Notes: generated by a model from the sequence alone, not told the origin. A DNA stretch of 64,000 nucleotides from Sediminibacterium sp. C3 (GCF_000508085.1 NZ_KI669560.1:2971476-3035475), one strand, 5' to 3'. Positions 35,733 to 45,310 are shown, counted from the first letter of the stretch. Numbers and translations: made by a program.

Positions 35733-37562
35733 ATGAAGCGTTTTGAGCGGATCCTTTTTTACTTGCGTAGCCAACGGAAAAACATTGTATTATATGTACT
35801 GTTTAACCTATTATCCATTGCCTTTTCATTGATTTCATTGGTGATGCTGGCTCCTTTTCTGGGGCTTTTATTTGCCAAGGAAAAATTAATTACGGCTAAA
35901 CCCACACTGCGATTTCCGCAGGATGGCGCCGATGCTGTATTGGCCCACTTGAAATATTACCTGAGTATGCTGATTCAGGAACAGGGCGAAGTGTATGCTT
36001 TAGGTGCCATCTGTATCGTGATTATTGTTGCCATATTTTTTAAAAATGCATTCACCTATTTATCCTTCAGGGTATTGGCCCCGATGCGCAATTATGTAAT
36101 GACCAAACTTCGCTCTGACTTATACGCCAAAATATTACAGTTGCCAATTGGATTTTTTACAGAACAGAAAAAAGGCGATATCATCAGCCGAATGAGCAAT
36201 GATGCCAACGAAATTGAATGGAGTGTAATGAGCACGCTGGAAGGGCTAATCAGGGATCCGCTGAATATTCTGATTATCCTGAGTGTGTTGGTATACATCA
36301 GTCCGGTACTTTCCGTTTTCTTGCTGGTATTGCTACCTTTAACGGGTTTTATTATCGGAAGGGTAAGTCGGTCTTTAAAGAAACAATCCACTGCTTCAGC
36401 AGAAGAACTGGGCAGTTTAATGAGTATTCTCGATGAAACCCTTGGAGGACTAAGAGTCATTAAAGCCTTCAACGCGGAAAAGATTTTGCGCAATCGGTTC
36501 TTCTCTACGAATAACAACCTGAATCATATCCGTAATAAAATGAATTTCAGGAAAGACCTGGCTTCGCCCATGTCTGAATTCATGGGGGTGATGGTACTCA
36601 GCTGTATTTTGTGGTTTGGGGGAAGATTGGTATTGAATAACGAAGCGGGTCTGGAAGCCACCGGCTTTATCAACTATATTGTAATTTTTACCCAGATCAT
36701 TAATCCGGCCAAGTCTTTGTCTACTGCTTTTTATAACGCACAAAGAGGTAGCGCTGCCATTCAAAGAATTGAAGAAATTTTACAGGCCCCGATTCTGGTA
36801 ACCGACGAACCCAATGCCAAAGAATTAACCAGCTTCAATCATTCTATTGAATTTAAAAATGTAAACTTTTCTTACAACGATACTCCCATTCTGAAAAATA
36901 TCAACCTTACAATTGAAAAGGGCAAAACCATTGCCCTGGTTGGGTCTTCCGGTGCGGGTAAAAGTAGTCTGGCCGATTTGATTCCCCGTTTTCACGATGT
37001 TAGCGGAGGAGAAATTCTGATTGATGGCATCAATATTAAAAACTACTCCCTGCACAGTATTCGCGCTTTAATGGGGATTGTTACACAGGAGCCCATTTTA
37101 TTTAATGATACCATTGCCGGCAATATTGCATTGGGGGTAGACAATGCCAATCAAAAAGATATTGAACAAGCCGCCATAGTTGCGAATGCACTGGATTTTA
37201 TCAGGAAAAAAGAAGCCGGATTTGAAACCAATATTGGAGACAGGGGAAGCAAGTTGAGTGGCGGTGAAAGACAAAGAGTTACTATTGCCAGAGCCGTACT
37301 AAAGAATCCTCCGATTTTAATTTTAGACGAAGCTACTTCTTCACTGGATACAGAAAGTGAAAGACTGGTGCAGGACGCCATCAACAATATGATGCAGAAC
37401 CGAACCTCCATTGTGATAGCGCACCGATTAAGCACCATCCGTCATGCCAATGAAATCATCGTATTGCAAAAAGGCGAAATTGCCGAAAGAGGAACTCATG
37501 ATGAACTACTGACCAAAGGTGGTATTTACAAGAAACTGGTAGACATGCAGGAAGTTAAATAA
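35733..37562 (+). CDS. ABC exporter with fused permease and ATPase (MsbA-like)
   Basis: A 609-residue half-transporter that works as a homodimer to export lipids or drugs. Six hydrophobic helices fill residues 15-330 with the ABC-membrane signature TEQKKGDIISRMSNDANEIE. The ATPase has Walker A GSSGAGKSS, Q-loop VTQEP, signature LSGGERQR, Walker B ILDEATSSLD and the switch AHRLST. MsbA (lipid A flippase) is the usual assignment in Bacteroidota, but drug exporters look the same. The ATG at 35733 is chosen because an earlier in-frame start (35622) lies inside the divergent rbfA gene and adds no conserved sequence. Confidence 0.92.
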   Translation: MKRFERILFYLRSQRKNIVLYVLFNLLSIAFSLISLVMLAPFLGLLFAKEKLITAKPTLRFPQDGADAVLAHLKYYLSMLIQEQGEVYALGAICIVIIVAIFFKNAFTYLSFRVLAPMRNYVMTKLRSDLYAKILQLPIGFFTEQKKGDIISRMSNDANEIEWSVMSTLEGLIRDPLNILIILSVLVYISPVLSVFLLVLLPLTGFIIGRVSRSLKKQSTASAEELGSLMSILDETLGGLRVIKAFNAEKILRNRFFSTNNNLNHIRNKMNFRKDLASPMSEFMGVMVLSCILWFGGRLVLNNEAGLEATGFINYIVIFTQIINPAKSLSTAFYNAQRGSAAIQRIEEILQAPILVTDEPNAKELTSFNHSIEFKNVNFSYNDTPILKNINLTIEKGKTIALVGSSGAGKSSLADLIPRFHDVSGGEILIDGINIKNYSLHSIRALMGIVTQEPILFNDTIAGNIALGVDNANQKDIEQAAIVANALDFIRKKEAGFETNIGDRGSKLSGGERQRVTIARAVLKNPPILILDEATSSLDTESERLVQDAINNMMQNRTSIVIAHRLSTIRHANEIIVLQKGEIAERGTHDELLTKGGIYKKLVDMQEVK

Positions 37563-37593
37563 AAATCCCGGTTACTTTGTAACCGGGATTTTT
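37561..37593. terminator. Strong bidirectional terminator
   Basis: A 15-base perfect stem (AAAAATCCCGGTTAC with its complement) around a TTT loop, with A and T runs on both sides. It separates the convergent MsbA-like and DksA-like genes. Confidence 0.93.
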
Positions 37594-37615
37594 CTATTCA
37601 TTTTAATTAGGGTAA

Positions 37616-38635
37616 TTAGTCCTGGTTAGGCTTAACCAACCCCAACTTTGCTTCTAAGCTTAAAGTAGCATGTGGAACTGCTCGCAATCTAGCTTTGTCA
37701 ATTAAACGACCGGTCACTCTGCAGATACCATAGGTTTTATTTTCAATTCGCATTAGGGCTTTTTCCAAATGGTCAATATAGGTAATTTGACGACTCGCCA
37801 TTTGACTCAATTGTTCTTTTTCCATGCTCATAGTTCCGTCTTCCATGGTCATGTAACGTGCATCATCATTGTCTCCGCCCATTTCGTCTTTACGGGTAAT
37901 TAGCCCTTGCAGATAAGCCAGTTCTTTCTTAGCAGCATCCAGTTTTTTATTAATCAACTCTCTGAATTCTGCCAAATCGCTGTCATTATATTTCACCAGC
38001 GGACCTTGTGGCTTGGGAGCTTCTACTCTTTTCTCCAAAGGTGTGTAGCCTGGATTATAGGTTACACTGGACTTGGTATTGATCTTCGGTACTTTAACGT
38101 CTTTTATGGGACCTGGCACTTTTTTTACTGGCTTTACAGGGGGAGCAGGAGGCGCTTTTGGAGCGGGCTTCTGAACAGCCACTGGTTTTGCTGGTGCTGG
38201 TGCTGGCTTGGGTGCCGCAACAGGTGCTGGCTTCGCAACCGCAGGCTTAACAGGAGCAGCTTTAACTGCTGGTTTAGCAGCGGGTTTTGCGGGTGCCTTT
38301 GCAGCGGGTTTGGCTACGGGCTTCACCGGAGCTTTTGCAACAGGCTTGGAACCCCCTTTCACAGGTGCTTTTGCAGCAGGTTTGGCAGCAGGCTTCGGAG
38401 CAGCTTTTACAGGGGCTTTTTTGGCCGGAGCTTTTGCAGCTGGCTTTGCGGGTGCTTTTGCAGCGGGTTTCACCGCCGCTTTGGCTGGCGCTTTTTTCGC
38501 AGGCGCCGCTTTGGCAACTGGTTTAGCAGCAGCTTTTGCTGGTGCCTTTGCAGCGGGTTTTGCTGCAGCTTTGGCTGGAGCAGCCTTTACAGCTTTTTTG
38601 GGAGTTGCTTTGGGGGCTGGTTTTTTTGTAGCCAT
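37616..38635 (-). CDS. TraR/DksA-like protein with a histone-H1-like N-terminal tail
   Basis: A 339-residue protein. Residues 1-175 are almost only Lys, Ala, Pro and Val in KPAAKAPAK-type repeats, like the tails of histone H1, AlgP or PhaF, and should bind DNA without sequence preference. Residues 216-339 are DksA/TraR-like: a coiled-coil-forming segment (DLAEFRELINKKL to HLEKALMRIE) and the zinc-finger region YGICRVTGRLIDKARLRAVPHATLS. Only one of the four zinc cysteines (C305) remains; the others are T, A/H and S, as in many Bacteroidota homologues. It probably modulates RNA polymerase. It lies five bases after ileS on the same strand, a common arrangement in the phylum. Confidence 0.88.
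   Translation of the reverse strand: MATKKPAPKATPKKAVKAAPAKAAAKPAAKAPAKAAAKPVAKAAPAKKAPAKAAVKPAAKAPAKPAAKAPAKKAPVKAAPKPAAKPAAKAPVKGGSKPVAKAPVKPVAKPAAKAPAKPAAKPAVKAAPVKPAVAKPAPVAAPKPAPAPAKPVAVQKPAPKAPPAPPVKPVKKVPGPIKDVKVPKINTKSSVTYNPGYTPLEKRVEAPKPQGPLVKYNDSDLAEFRELINKKLDAAKKELAYLQGLITRKDEMGGDNDDARYMTMEDGTMSMEKEQLSQMASRQITYIDHLEKALMRIENKTYGICRVTGRLIDKARLRAVPHATLSLEAKLGLVKPNQD
38111..38635 (-). repeat. Low-complexity Lys/Ala/Pro-coding repeat
   Basis: About 525 bases of GC-rich degenerate 9-15-base units encoding AAKPAAKAPAK-type repeats. Likely to vary in length between strains. It creates long spurious open frames on the opposite strand. Confidence 0.8.
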
Positions 38636-38640
38636 AGGTC

Positions 38641-41600
38641 TTATCCTTTTTTGTTTACAACCACGTCTAGTGAAATGTCATTTACTTCAATTGGCGTACC
38701 ATTCTCTAAATGGGTCTTCCATTCAATGCCATCTGCCAGAATTTCGCGGCAAATATAATCGTTAAATTTAATAATAGAAGGCTTAAGGGGGGTACCTTCG
38801 GGTAACTCTACGAATATACGGTCTGTTAATTCAAATCCGGATTCTTTTCTAATATTTTGTATCCGATTGACGAATTCCCGTGCTTCTCCCTCCAATTTAA
38901 GATCTTCTGTTATGGTTATATCAAGAGCAACTGTCAAATTCCCTCTTGAAGCCACGCTCCATCCGGGTATATCTTCTGCTACCAGTTTGACTTCTTTATT
39001 TTTCTCAATGTTTACTTCTATAATGTTTTCATAATTAATAAAATCCAAATTTCCAGATATCGATCTGTTTAAATCAATTATTTCATTATTCGCAATATGA
39101 TATGTCTTTTTACCGAAATTATTGAAATTCCTAATTTCCTCAACATCCCAACTCTTGACGTCATTAGCAATAGAACCTGTTGCCGCACTTGATCCAGTAT
39201 AAATCATCAATGTTGAGCTAATTAGTTTGTAATCAGGAATTTGACGCATTTTAATGTCAAACTTATCTGAATTTACTGCTTGAACGTACTTAACATTTGT
39301 TTCAAACTCAACAATATTTCTTATATCACTTTGAAGATTAAATACTTTTTCACTTGTTCCTAAAACTTCTTCCTCAACAAAAAATTTCATTTTGGGGTCA
39401 GAGTGTCCAGCTAATGGTATTAAAACTTTATAAAGTGGTTGACGAACTTTTATATTGTTATTTTTCCTTATCGATAAAATCAAGGAACAAATGTCTTGAC
39501 TGAATTGAATTCGTTCTTCTAATTCAGCATCTACCATATCTGCATGGTAAACCGGGAAGTCTGCATGGTGCACAGAACCTACGTTAAATCTATTGGTTAC
39601 TGCATTCAGCTGATTAAATACCGCATCACTGAAGAATGGAGAAATAGGTGCTATTAATCGCACAATGGTTTCCAGACATTCGTAAAGGGTTTGATAAGCA
39701 CTGATTTTATCGGCTTCGTATTCTCCTTTCCAGAAACGTCTTCTGCACAATCTCACATACCAGTTACTCAATTGTGCATCTACAAAATGCTCTATTGCTC
39801 TACCTGCCAATGTAGGTTCAAAATCGTTCATGCATTCAGTTACTTCTTTCACGAGGCTGTTTAAAGAAGATAAAATCCAGCGATCAATTTCTGGTCTTTC
39901 CGCCAGCGGGATGGGGGCTTCCTTGTAAGCGAAGCCGTCTACATTTGCATACAAACAGAAGAACTGGTAAGTATTGTAAAGAGTGCCGAAGAATTTTCTC
40001 TGCACTTCCTGTATACCTGCTAAATCAAATTTTAAATTATCCCAGGGCGAAGCATTGGTAATTAAATACCATCTGGTAGCATCTGCTCCGTATTTCTCAA
40101 TGGTTTCAAACGGGTTCACCACATTGCCCAGACGCTTACTCATTTTGTTGCCATTCTTATCAAGCACCAAGCCATTACTCACTACCGCTTTATAGGCAAC
40201 ATTATCAAACAACATCACGCCCAAAGCATGCAGGGTATAGAACCAGCCGCGTGTCTGATCTACCCCTTCTGCAATAAAATCTGCAGGAAAAGCTTCCCCT
40301 TTGTCAATTAAATCTTTGTTCTCAAACGGATAATGCCACTGCGCATAAGGCATGGCACCGCTATCGAACCAAACGTCGATTAAATCGGGTACACGGTGCA
40401 TGGGTTTGCCAGAAGGGCTTACCAGTATAATTTCGTCTACAAAAGGCTTATGCAAATCAAGTATTCCCTGGTGTAAATAGTTCTTGTTGATATCCCCGCC
40501 CAATACCTCATTGGCTTTGCGAATACCTTCGTTCAATTCTGCAATGGAACCAATACAAACTTCTTCGGTTCCGTCCTCTGTGCGCCATACCGGTAAAGGG
40601 GTTCCCCAGTAACGGCTTCTGCTCAGGTTCCAGTCTACCATGTTTTCCAGCCAGTTTCCGAATCTACCTTCTCCGGTAGACTTGGGTTTCCAGTTAATGG
40701 TTTTATTCAGTTCCACCATTCTGTCTTTCACGGCAGTGGTTTTAATAAACCAGGCATCCAGCGGATAATACAAAATGGGTTTGTCGGTTCTCCAGCAATG
40801 CGGATAACTGTGTTCGTATTTCTCTACTTTAAAAGCACGGTTCTCTTTTTTCAGATACACACAGATATCTACGTTTACATCTATATAATTAGGATCGTCC
40901 TTATAATTTTTTACAAAACGATTGCTGAATGGACCCAGGCCGTCTACAAATTTCCCTTCCTTATCCACCATGGTTAAAATACCAATGTTGAATTTCTTGC
41001 CCACTCTAAAGTCATCCGCACCAAAAGCAGGAGCAGTGTGTACAATACCGGTACCATCTTCTGTAGTTACAAAATCACCAGTGATGACCCTGAATGGCTT
41101 TGCATCCGGAGTGATCGCCAGAATTTCTTTTAATGAATTGGCTTCATAAGGCAGTAACTGTTCGTACTCCATCCCTTCGATATCGCTACCCTTAAACTGA
41201 GCCAAAACCACCCATGGCAATATTTTGGTTTTTTCATTAATGCCTTCAAAAGAAGCATTTTCCCCTTCTGCTTTAAAATACTTGCCCATCAAGGCTTTTG
41301 CAAGAATTACATTCACCGGAAGCAAAGTGTAAGGATTCACTGTTTTAACCAATACATAGTCAATATTGGGTCCAACCGTTAAGCCAAGATTGGATGGCAA
41401 AGTCCAGGGGGTGGTGGTCCATGCCATGAAGAAAACTTCTTCTGCAGTAATGGTGGAGTTAGCAGTTTGTAGTTGCTGATACCATGCAGCAGTACTCAGA
41501 GATGCCTGTGTGGCTTTAAACATGGCTACCGCCGAAGTGTCTTTTACTTCTTTGTAAGTACCAGGCTGATTCAACTCATGGGAACTCAAACCTGTACCTG

Positions 41601-42159
41601 CTGCAGGTGAATAGGGCTGGATACTCACACTCTCGTACAGGTATCCTTTTTTATACAGCGCACTTAATATCCACCAAAGGGTCTCTATATAATCGTTTTC
41701 AAAAGTTACATAAGGCTTTTCCAGATCTACCCAATATCCCATTTTGGTTGTAATATCATCCCATTCTTTCTTGTAACGAAGTACGGCTTCGCGGCATTTT
41801 TTATTGTAGTCTTCAATGCTGATTTTCTTGCCAATATCTTCCTTTGTAATACCTAATTCTTTTTCTACTCCTAATTCAATGGGCAAACCATGGGTATCCC
41901 AACCGCCTTTTCTTTTTACCTGAAATCCCTGCATGGTTTTATACCGGCAAACCATGTCTTTCAGGGTTCTGGAAATTACGTGGTGAATACCAGGCATACC
42001 GTTTGCACTGGGTGGACCCTCAAAAAATACAAAGGGCTTATTCCCTTCCCTCAAAGCGATACTTTTCTCAAAAGCGGCATTGGCTTTCCAACCGGCCAAT
42101 ACTTCTTTTTCAATCAAGGGTAAATTCAATCCTGAAAATTCTGCATACTTCGCACTCAT
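38641..42159 (-). CDS. ileS: Isoleucyl-tRNA synthetase
   Basis: A 1172-residue class I synthetase of the long, eukaryote-like type usual in Bacteroidota. The HIGH-equivalent is GIHH within GPPSANGMPGIHHV (residues 48-61); the editing domain has TTPWTLPSN and GTGIVHTAPAFG with its Asp; KMSKR occurs in NGNKMSKRLGN. The C-terminal part from about residue 913 to 1052 (39001-39420) is strikingly AT-rich and less like the family, before the normal EDIPGWSVASRG ending. The ATG at 42159 is preferred over a TTG at 42171. It is followed by the DksA-like gene five bases later. Confidence 0.96.
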   Translation of the reverse strand: MSAKYAEFSGLNLPLIEKEVLAGWKANAAFEKSIALREGNKPFVFFEGPPSANGMPGIHHVISRTLKDMVCRYKTMQGFQVKRKGGWDTHGLPIELGVEKELGITKEDIGKKISIEDYNKKCREAVLRYKKEWDDITTKMGYWVDLEKPYVTFENDYIETLWWILSALYKKGYLYESVSIQPYSPAAGTGLSSHELNQPGTYKEVKDTSAVAMFKATQASLSTAAWYQQLQTANSTITAEEVFFMAWTTTPWTLPSNLGLTVGPNIDYVLVKTVNPYTLLPVNVILAKALMGKYFKAEGENASFEGINEKTKILPWVVLAQFKGSDIEGMEYEQLLPYEANSLKEILAITPDAKPFRVITGDFVTTEDGTGIVHTAPAFGADDFRVGKKFNIGILTMVDKEGKFVDGLGPFSNRFVKNYKDDPNYIDVNVDICVYLKKENRAFKVEKYEHSYPHCWRTDKPILYYPLDAWFIKTTAVKDRMVELNKTINWKPKSTGEGRFGNWLENMVDWNLSRSRYWGTPLPVWRTEDGTEEVCIGSIAELNEGIRKANEVLGGDINKNYLHQGILDLHKPFVDEIILVSPSGKPMHRVPDLIDVWFDSGAMPYAQWHYPFENKDLIDKGEAFPADFIAEGVDQTRGWFYTLHALGVMLFDNVAYKAVVSNGLVLDKNGNKMSKRLGNVVNPFETIEKYGADATRWYLITNASPWDNLKFDLAGIQEVQRKFFGTLYNTYQFFCLYANVDGFAYKEAPIPLAERPEIDRWILSSLNSLVKEVTECMNDFEPTLAGRAIEHFVDAQLSNWYVRLCRRRFWKGEYEADKISAYQTLYECLETIVRLIAPISPFFSDAVFNQLNAVTNRFNVGSVHHADFPVYHADMVDAELEERIQFSQDICSLILSIRKNNNIKVRQPLYKVLIPLAGHSDPKMKFFVEEEVLGTSEKVFNLQSDIRNIVEFETNVKYVQAVNSDKFDIKMRQIPDYKLISSTLMIYTGSSAATGSIANDVKSWDVEEIRNFNNFGKKTYHIANNEIIDLNRSISGNLDFINYENIIEVNIEKNKEVKLVAEDIPGWSVASRGNLTVALDITITEDLKLEGEAREFVNRIQNIRKESGFELTDRIFVELPEGTPLKPSIIKFNDYICREILADGIEWKTHLENGTPIEVNDISLDVVVNKKG

Positions 42160-42193
42160 GGTATTCCGCAAATAAGGGTTTAAAAAATTCGGG

Positions 42194-42201
42194 CAAAGGT
42201 A
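42194..42201 (-). promoter_or_regulatory. -7 promoter element of ileS
   Basis: TACCTTTG on the minus strand, 34 bases before the ATG. No convincing -33 TTG at the usual distance. Confidence 0.45.
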
Positions 42202-42256
42202 CGAATCCTTACACGAATAATCATGGTTATCGCTTCGTGGCTTTGGCTTTCTGGGC

Positions 42257-42264
42257 TATATTTG
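42257..42264 (+). promoter_or_regulatory. -7 promoter element of the D-lactate dehydrogenase-like gene
   Basis: TATATTTG ends three bases before the ATG at 42268, so transcription would begin at or next to the start codon. Confidence 0.45.
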
Positions 42265-42267
42265 GGT

Positions 42268-43260
42268 ATGAAAATTGTTTTTTTTAGTTCACAGCCTTAC
42301 GACAAACAGTTTTTTACCCAATACAATCAGCCGGGGTATGAATTAATTTTTCAAGAAACCCATCTGGATGAACAATCTGTAAAGCTGGCTGCAGGGGCAA
42401 CTGCCATCTGTGTTTTTGTAAACGACAAGGTAAATGCAGGCATTATTGAGCAACTGGCCAATATGAACGTGGGAATAATTGCCCTGCGTTGCGCCGGATT
42501 CAACAATGTAGACCTGGAAGCCGCTAAAGCTGCCGGAATTAAAGTTTGTCGTGTTCCTGCTTATTCCCCTGAAGCCGTTGCGGAACATGCTGTGGCCATG
42601 TTACTTACCCTGAACAGGAAAACCCATAAAGCCTATAATCGGGTAAGAGAACAGAATTTCGCCCTGCAAGGACTACTCGGTTACAATTTATACGGGAAGA
42701 CCATTGGGGTGATTGGAACCGGAAATATTGGAAAAGCATTCTGTAAAATCATGCTGGGCTTTGGCTGCAAAGTGGTGGCTTTTGATTTAATAGCCAATCA
42801 GGAATTAATGGCTGCAGGGGTAGATTATCAACCCCTCATGGAAGTGCTGAAGGCAGATATTATTTCTTTACATTGTCCTTTGAATGAGCAAACCAAACAT
42901 ATTATTCAAAAAGATACGATAGCGCTGATGAAGCGCGGTGTGGTTATTATTAATACCAGCAGGGGCGGATTGGTAAAAACCAAAGATGTAATTCATGCCC
43001 TAAAATCGGGGCATATCAGTGCTTTGGGTATTGATGTATACGAACAGGAGGAAAAAATATTTTTCAAAAACCTTTCTGAAGACATTATTCAGGACGATGA
43101 AATTCAAAGACTGATGAGTTTTCCGAATGTACTGATTACTGCTCACCAGGCCTTTTTTACCGAGGAAGCACTGGAACAAATTGCTACAACAACGTTAAAT
43201 AATATTCAGCATTTAACGGAAAACACTAACTTAATTTCTCAGGCTGCATTATTGACCTAA
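42268..43260 (+). CDS. D-lactate dehydrogenase-like 2-hydroxyacid dehydrogenase
   Basis: A 330-residue NAD-dependent D-2-hydroxyacid dehydrogenase, most like fermentative LdhA: reduces pyruvate to D-lactate. The N-terminus MKIVFFSSQPYDKQFF is the LdhA pattern. The Rossmann motif GVIGTGNIGKAF lies near 150, substrate-binding Arg in NTSRGGLV, and catalytic His in LITAHQAFFTEEAL. The ORF can extend upstream to 42223, but the family N-terminus and a -7 box just before 42268 support this start. The substrate could also be another 2-oxo acid. Confidence 0.9.
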   Translation: MKIVFFSSQPYDKQFFTQYNQPGYELIFQETHLDEQSVKLAAGATAICVFVNDKVNAGIIEQLANMNVGIIALRCAGFNNVDLEAAKAAGIKVCRVPAYSPEAVAEHAVAMLLTLNRKTHKAYNRVREQNFALQGLLGYNLYGKTIGVIGTGNIGKAFCKIMLGFGCKVVAFDLIANQELMAAGVDYQPLMEVLKADIISLHCPLNEQTKHIIQKDTIALMKRGVVIINTSRGGLVKTKDVIHALKSGHISALGIDVYEQEEKIFFKNLSEDIIQDDEIQRLMSFPNVLITAHQAFFTEEALEQIATTTLNNIQHLTENTNLISQAALLT

Positions 43261-43277
43261 ATTTTATCTTTACAGGA

Positions 43278-44366
43278 ATGAAAGGATTGTATACTTTGAT
43301 TGCTTGGCTGGGCCTAATTGCCCTTGGATTCAGTTCCTGTTCCAAAGAGTTTAGTTCAGAAGGGCCTGGGCTGGGTGGTTCAGCTGCTGGCACGTTACTC
43401 GACAGCATGGGTAATTGCCAGACTGCTGTAGTAAAAGGGCAGTACAAGGAACTGGAAAATTTAACCGACAGCAATTATATCCTGGTTAAAGTAAATTTCA
43501 CCACTCAGGGCAAGTACACCATTTTCTCCGATACCACCAATGGAATGTGGTTCAGGGATTCCGGGTTTGCCTTTGTACAGGGAGCCAATACCATCAAGCT
43601 AAAAGGAAAGGGACAACCAATTCTGCCCGGTACTTTTACTTTTCAGATTAATTTCGGAAACAGTGCCTGTATGGTAAATATTACCACCATCGGCAGCGTG
43701 AACAATGGCTCATCTACAGCAGACTATCTGCCTACCAGGGCCAATGGTTATATAGATTATGAATTAAATCCTGCATTTCCGGCAACCAACGGAGGATTCA
43801 TTCCTGAATTCCGCGCAACCATTGCCAGCACACTATCTCAGGGAGTGTACAACAATGTAAGCAGAACCTATTCCCGCTATTCTACCAGCGCCGGAGATCA
43901 GTTATTTGCCAGAAAAGATGGCACAGGCAAATACTATCAATTCGGAACACCTGAATTCGACTACCTGTACATTTACGACACCATTGTGAATAATGAAAGA
44001 ATGGACTTTGTTTACCTGGACGAATCCAGAAACCCGGGTCAATCCTTTGATACAGATAGTTTACGAGTTGGTTTTTTTGACTCTAATACCAATGCAATGG
44101 TTTACGGTTGGGCGAAACTCAGGATTACAACCTTATTTAAGGGAAGACAAATGTCTTTACTGGGTACTTTGTACACAGATATCATTACCGTGAAAAGAGA
44201 GCTCTATTTTAAACCGGACGCCGCCGGCAGTTATTCACTACTGAATTTGGTAGCCGAGCTTTCCTATGCAAAAGGAATTGGCCTGGTAGACCAAAGGGTA
44301 TTTGAAGCAACGGCTTCTGGTACCACGGTTCAATCCATTACCATTAAAGGCTGGAACGGTTTGTAA
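43278..44366 (+). CDS. Hypothetical lipoprotein
   Basis: A 362-residue predicted lipoprotein (lipobox FSSC, Cys at 21) that I cannot place in a named family. After a Gly/Ser-rich linker the sequence is beta-rich with many Thr, Asn and Tyr, resembling Ig-like or surface adhesin-type domains (for example VKVNFTTQGKYTIFSDTTNG and TFTFQINFGNSACMVNIT). It starts 17 bases after the LdhA-like gene, so it may share its transcript. An outer-membrane or surface location is likely. Confidence 0.75.
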   Translation: MKGLYTLIAWLGLIALGFSSCSKEFSSEGPGLGGSAAGTLLDSMGNCQTAVVKGQYKELENLTDSNYILVKVNFTTQGKYTIFSDTTNGMWFRDSGFAFVQGANTIKLKGKGQPILPGTFTFQINFGNSACMVNITTIGSVNNGSSTADYLPTRANGYIDYELNPAFPATNGGFIPEFRATIASTLSQGVYNNVSRTYSRYSTSAGDQLFARKDGTGKYYQFGTPEFDYLYIYDTIVNNERMDFVYLDESRNPGQSFDTDSLRVGFFDSNTNAMVYGWAKLRITTLFKGRQMSLLGTLYTDIITVKRELYFKPDAAGSYSLLNLVAELSYAKGIGLVDQRVFEATASGTTVQSITIKGWNGL

Positions 44367-44379
44367 TAAGAGGGAAGCA

Positions 44380-45303
44380 TTATTTTAAAAGCTCACAAGG
44401 CTTCAGACCTGTATGCTTTTTAAATGCGGCTGAGAAATGAGAGATAGAGGAATATCCAAGCAAGGCAGATACATCCGTAACGCTTAAACTTTTTTCGTAC
44501 AACAAATACTTGGCGTGTTCCATTCTTTGCTGCTGATAAAAATCGAATATGGTAGTGCCAAATACTTCCTTGAATCCTTTCTTCAGATAGCATTCGTTCA
44601 TGGCAACCTTGCGGCTTAATTCCTTGATGGTGATGGGATCTCCAATATGCTGCAACAGAATATCTCTTGCCTGATAAATTCTTTCCTTGCCACTATCATC
44701 AGCCAGAAACTTACAGGCAAAGCCCTCTTCTTTTTCATGAACCAGACAGTCCATACTGTACAACAACAACTCGTGTACTTTGGCATTTACATAGATATTC
44801 TCCATGGATCCCGAATAACTATGGTTCAATAATGCATCCAGCACATTTCTGTTACGAACACATAATGGGAACAACTTGGTAAAAGCATTGGGATGTTTAA
44901 ATGCCAGCACTTCATCTTTCCGGTTGGCCAGTTTAACATTGTGTACAAACTGCTTCAGGAAGCTGGCGGTAAAATGAAAAGTAAATACATCCATGGTATG
45001 CATTTTACCGCTGCAATTCATGGTAGGCAATTCACTGCAGGACCCACAACTTCTCTCAGCACAATATTTGTTTCCGGAAATACAGAATCGGAGTTCCAGA
45101 AAATTTTCTTTGGGCTTCTTTTCATTGTAATGGTAAACCAACATACCACTGTCGTCTGTAATCCAGGCGGGCTGGGCATAATATCGGCGAATGGTATACT
45201 GAATTGACCCCGGAATGTTCTGCTCTTTCTTATAAAGCAGGTCCATGCCAGCATCCAGTCCCCCTTTTTGCGCCTGTTTCAATATGTCCATTACGGTGTT
45301 CAT
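44380..45303 (-). CDS. AraC family transcriptional regulator
   Basis: A 307-residue regulator. The C-terminal AraC domain (about 215-307) has both helix-turn-helices: ITIKELSRKVAMNECYLKKGFKEVFG and LSVTDVSALLGYSSISHFSAAFKKHTG. The N-terminal 200 residues are not a standard cupin and contain a cysteine cluster, CISGNKYCAERSCGSC (about residues 74-89), which could bind a metal or respond to redox. This N-terminal type is seen in other AraC proteins of the phylum. Target genes are not evident. A -7 box lies seven bases before its ATG. Confidence 0.88.
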   Translation of the reverse strand: MNTVMDILKQAQKGGLDAGMDLLYKKEQNIPGSIQYTIRRYYAQPAWITDDSGMLVYHYNEKKPKENFLELRFCISGNKYCAERSCGSCSELPTMNCSGKMHTMDVFTFHFTASFLKQFVHNVKLANRKDEVLAFKHPNAFTKLFPLCVRNRNVLDALLNHSYSGSMENIYVNAKVHELLLYSMDCLVHEKEEGFACKFLADDSGKERIYQARDILLQHIGDPITIKELSRKVAMNECYLKKGFKEVFGTTIFDFYQQQRMEHAKYLLYEKSLSVTDVSALLGYSSISHFSAAFKKHTGLKPCELLK

Positions 45304-45310
45304 CCAACAG

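Noticed and set aside
37907..38765. Two long plus-strand open frames (283 and 185 codons) opposite the DksA-like gene
   Set aside because: They are mirror images of the Lys/Ala/Pro repeat (Gly/Phe/Ala or Cys/Trp/Phe-rich nonsense), with no family pattern.
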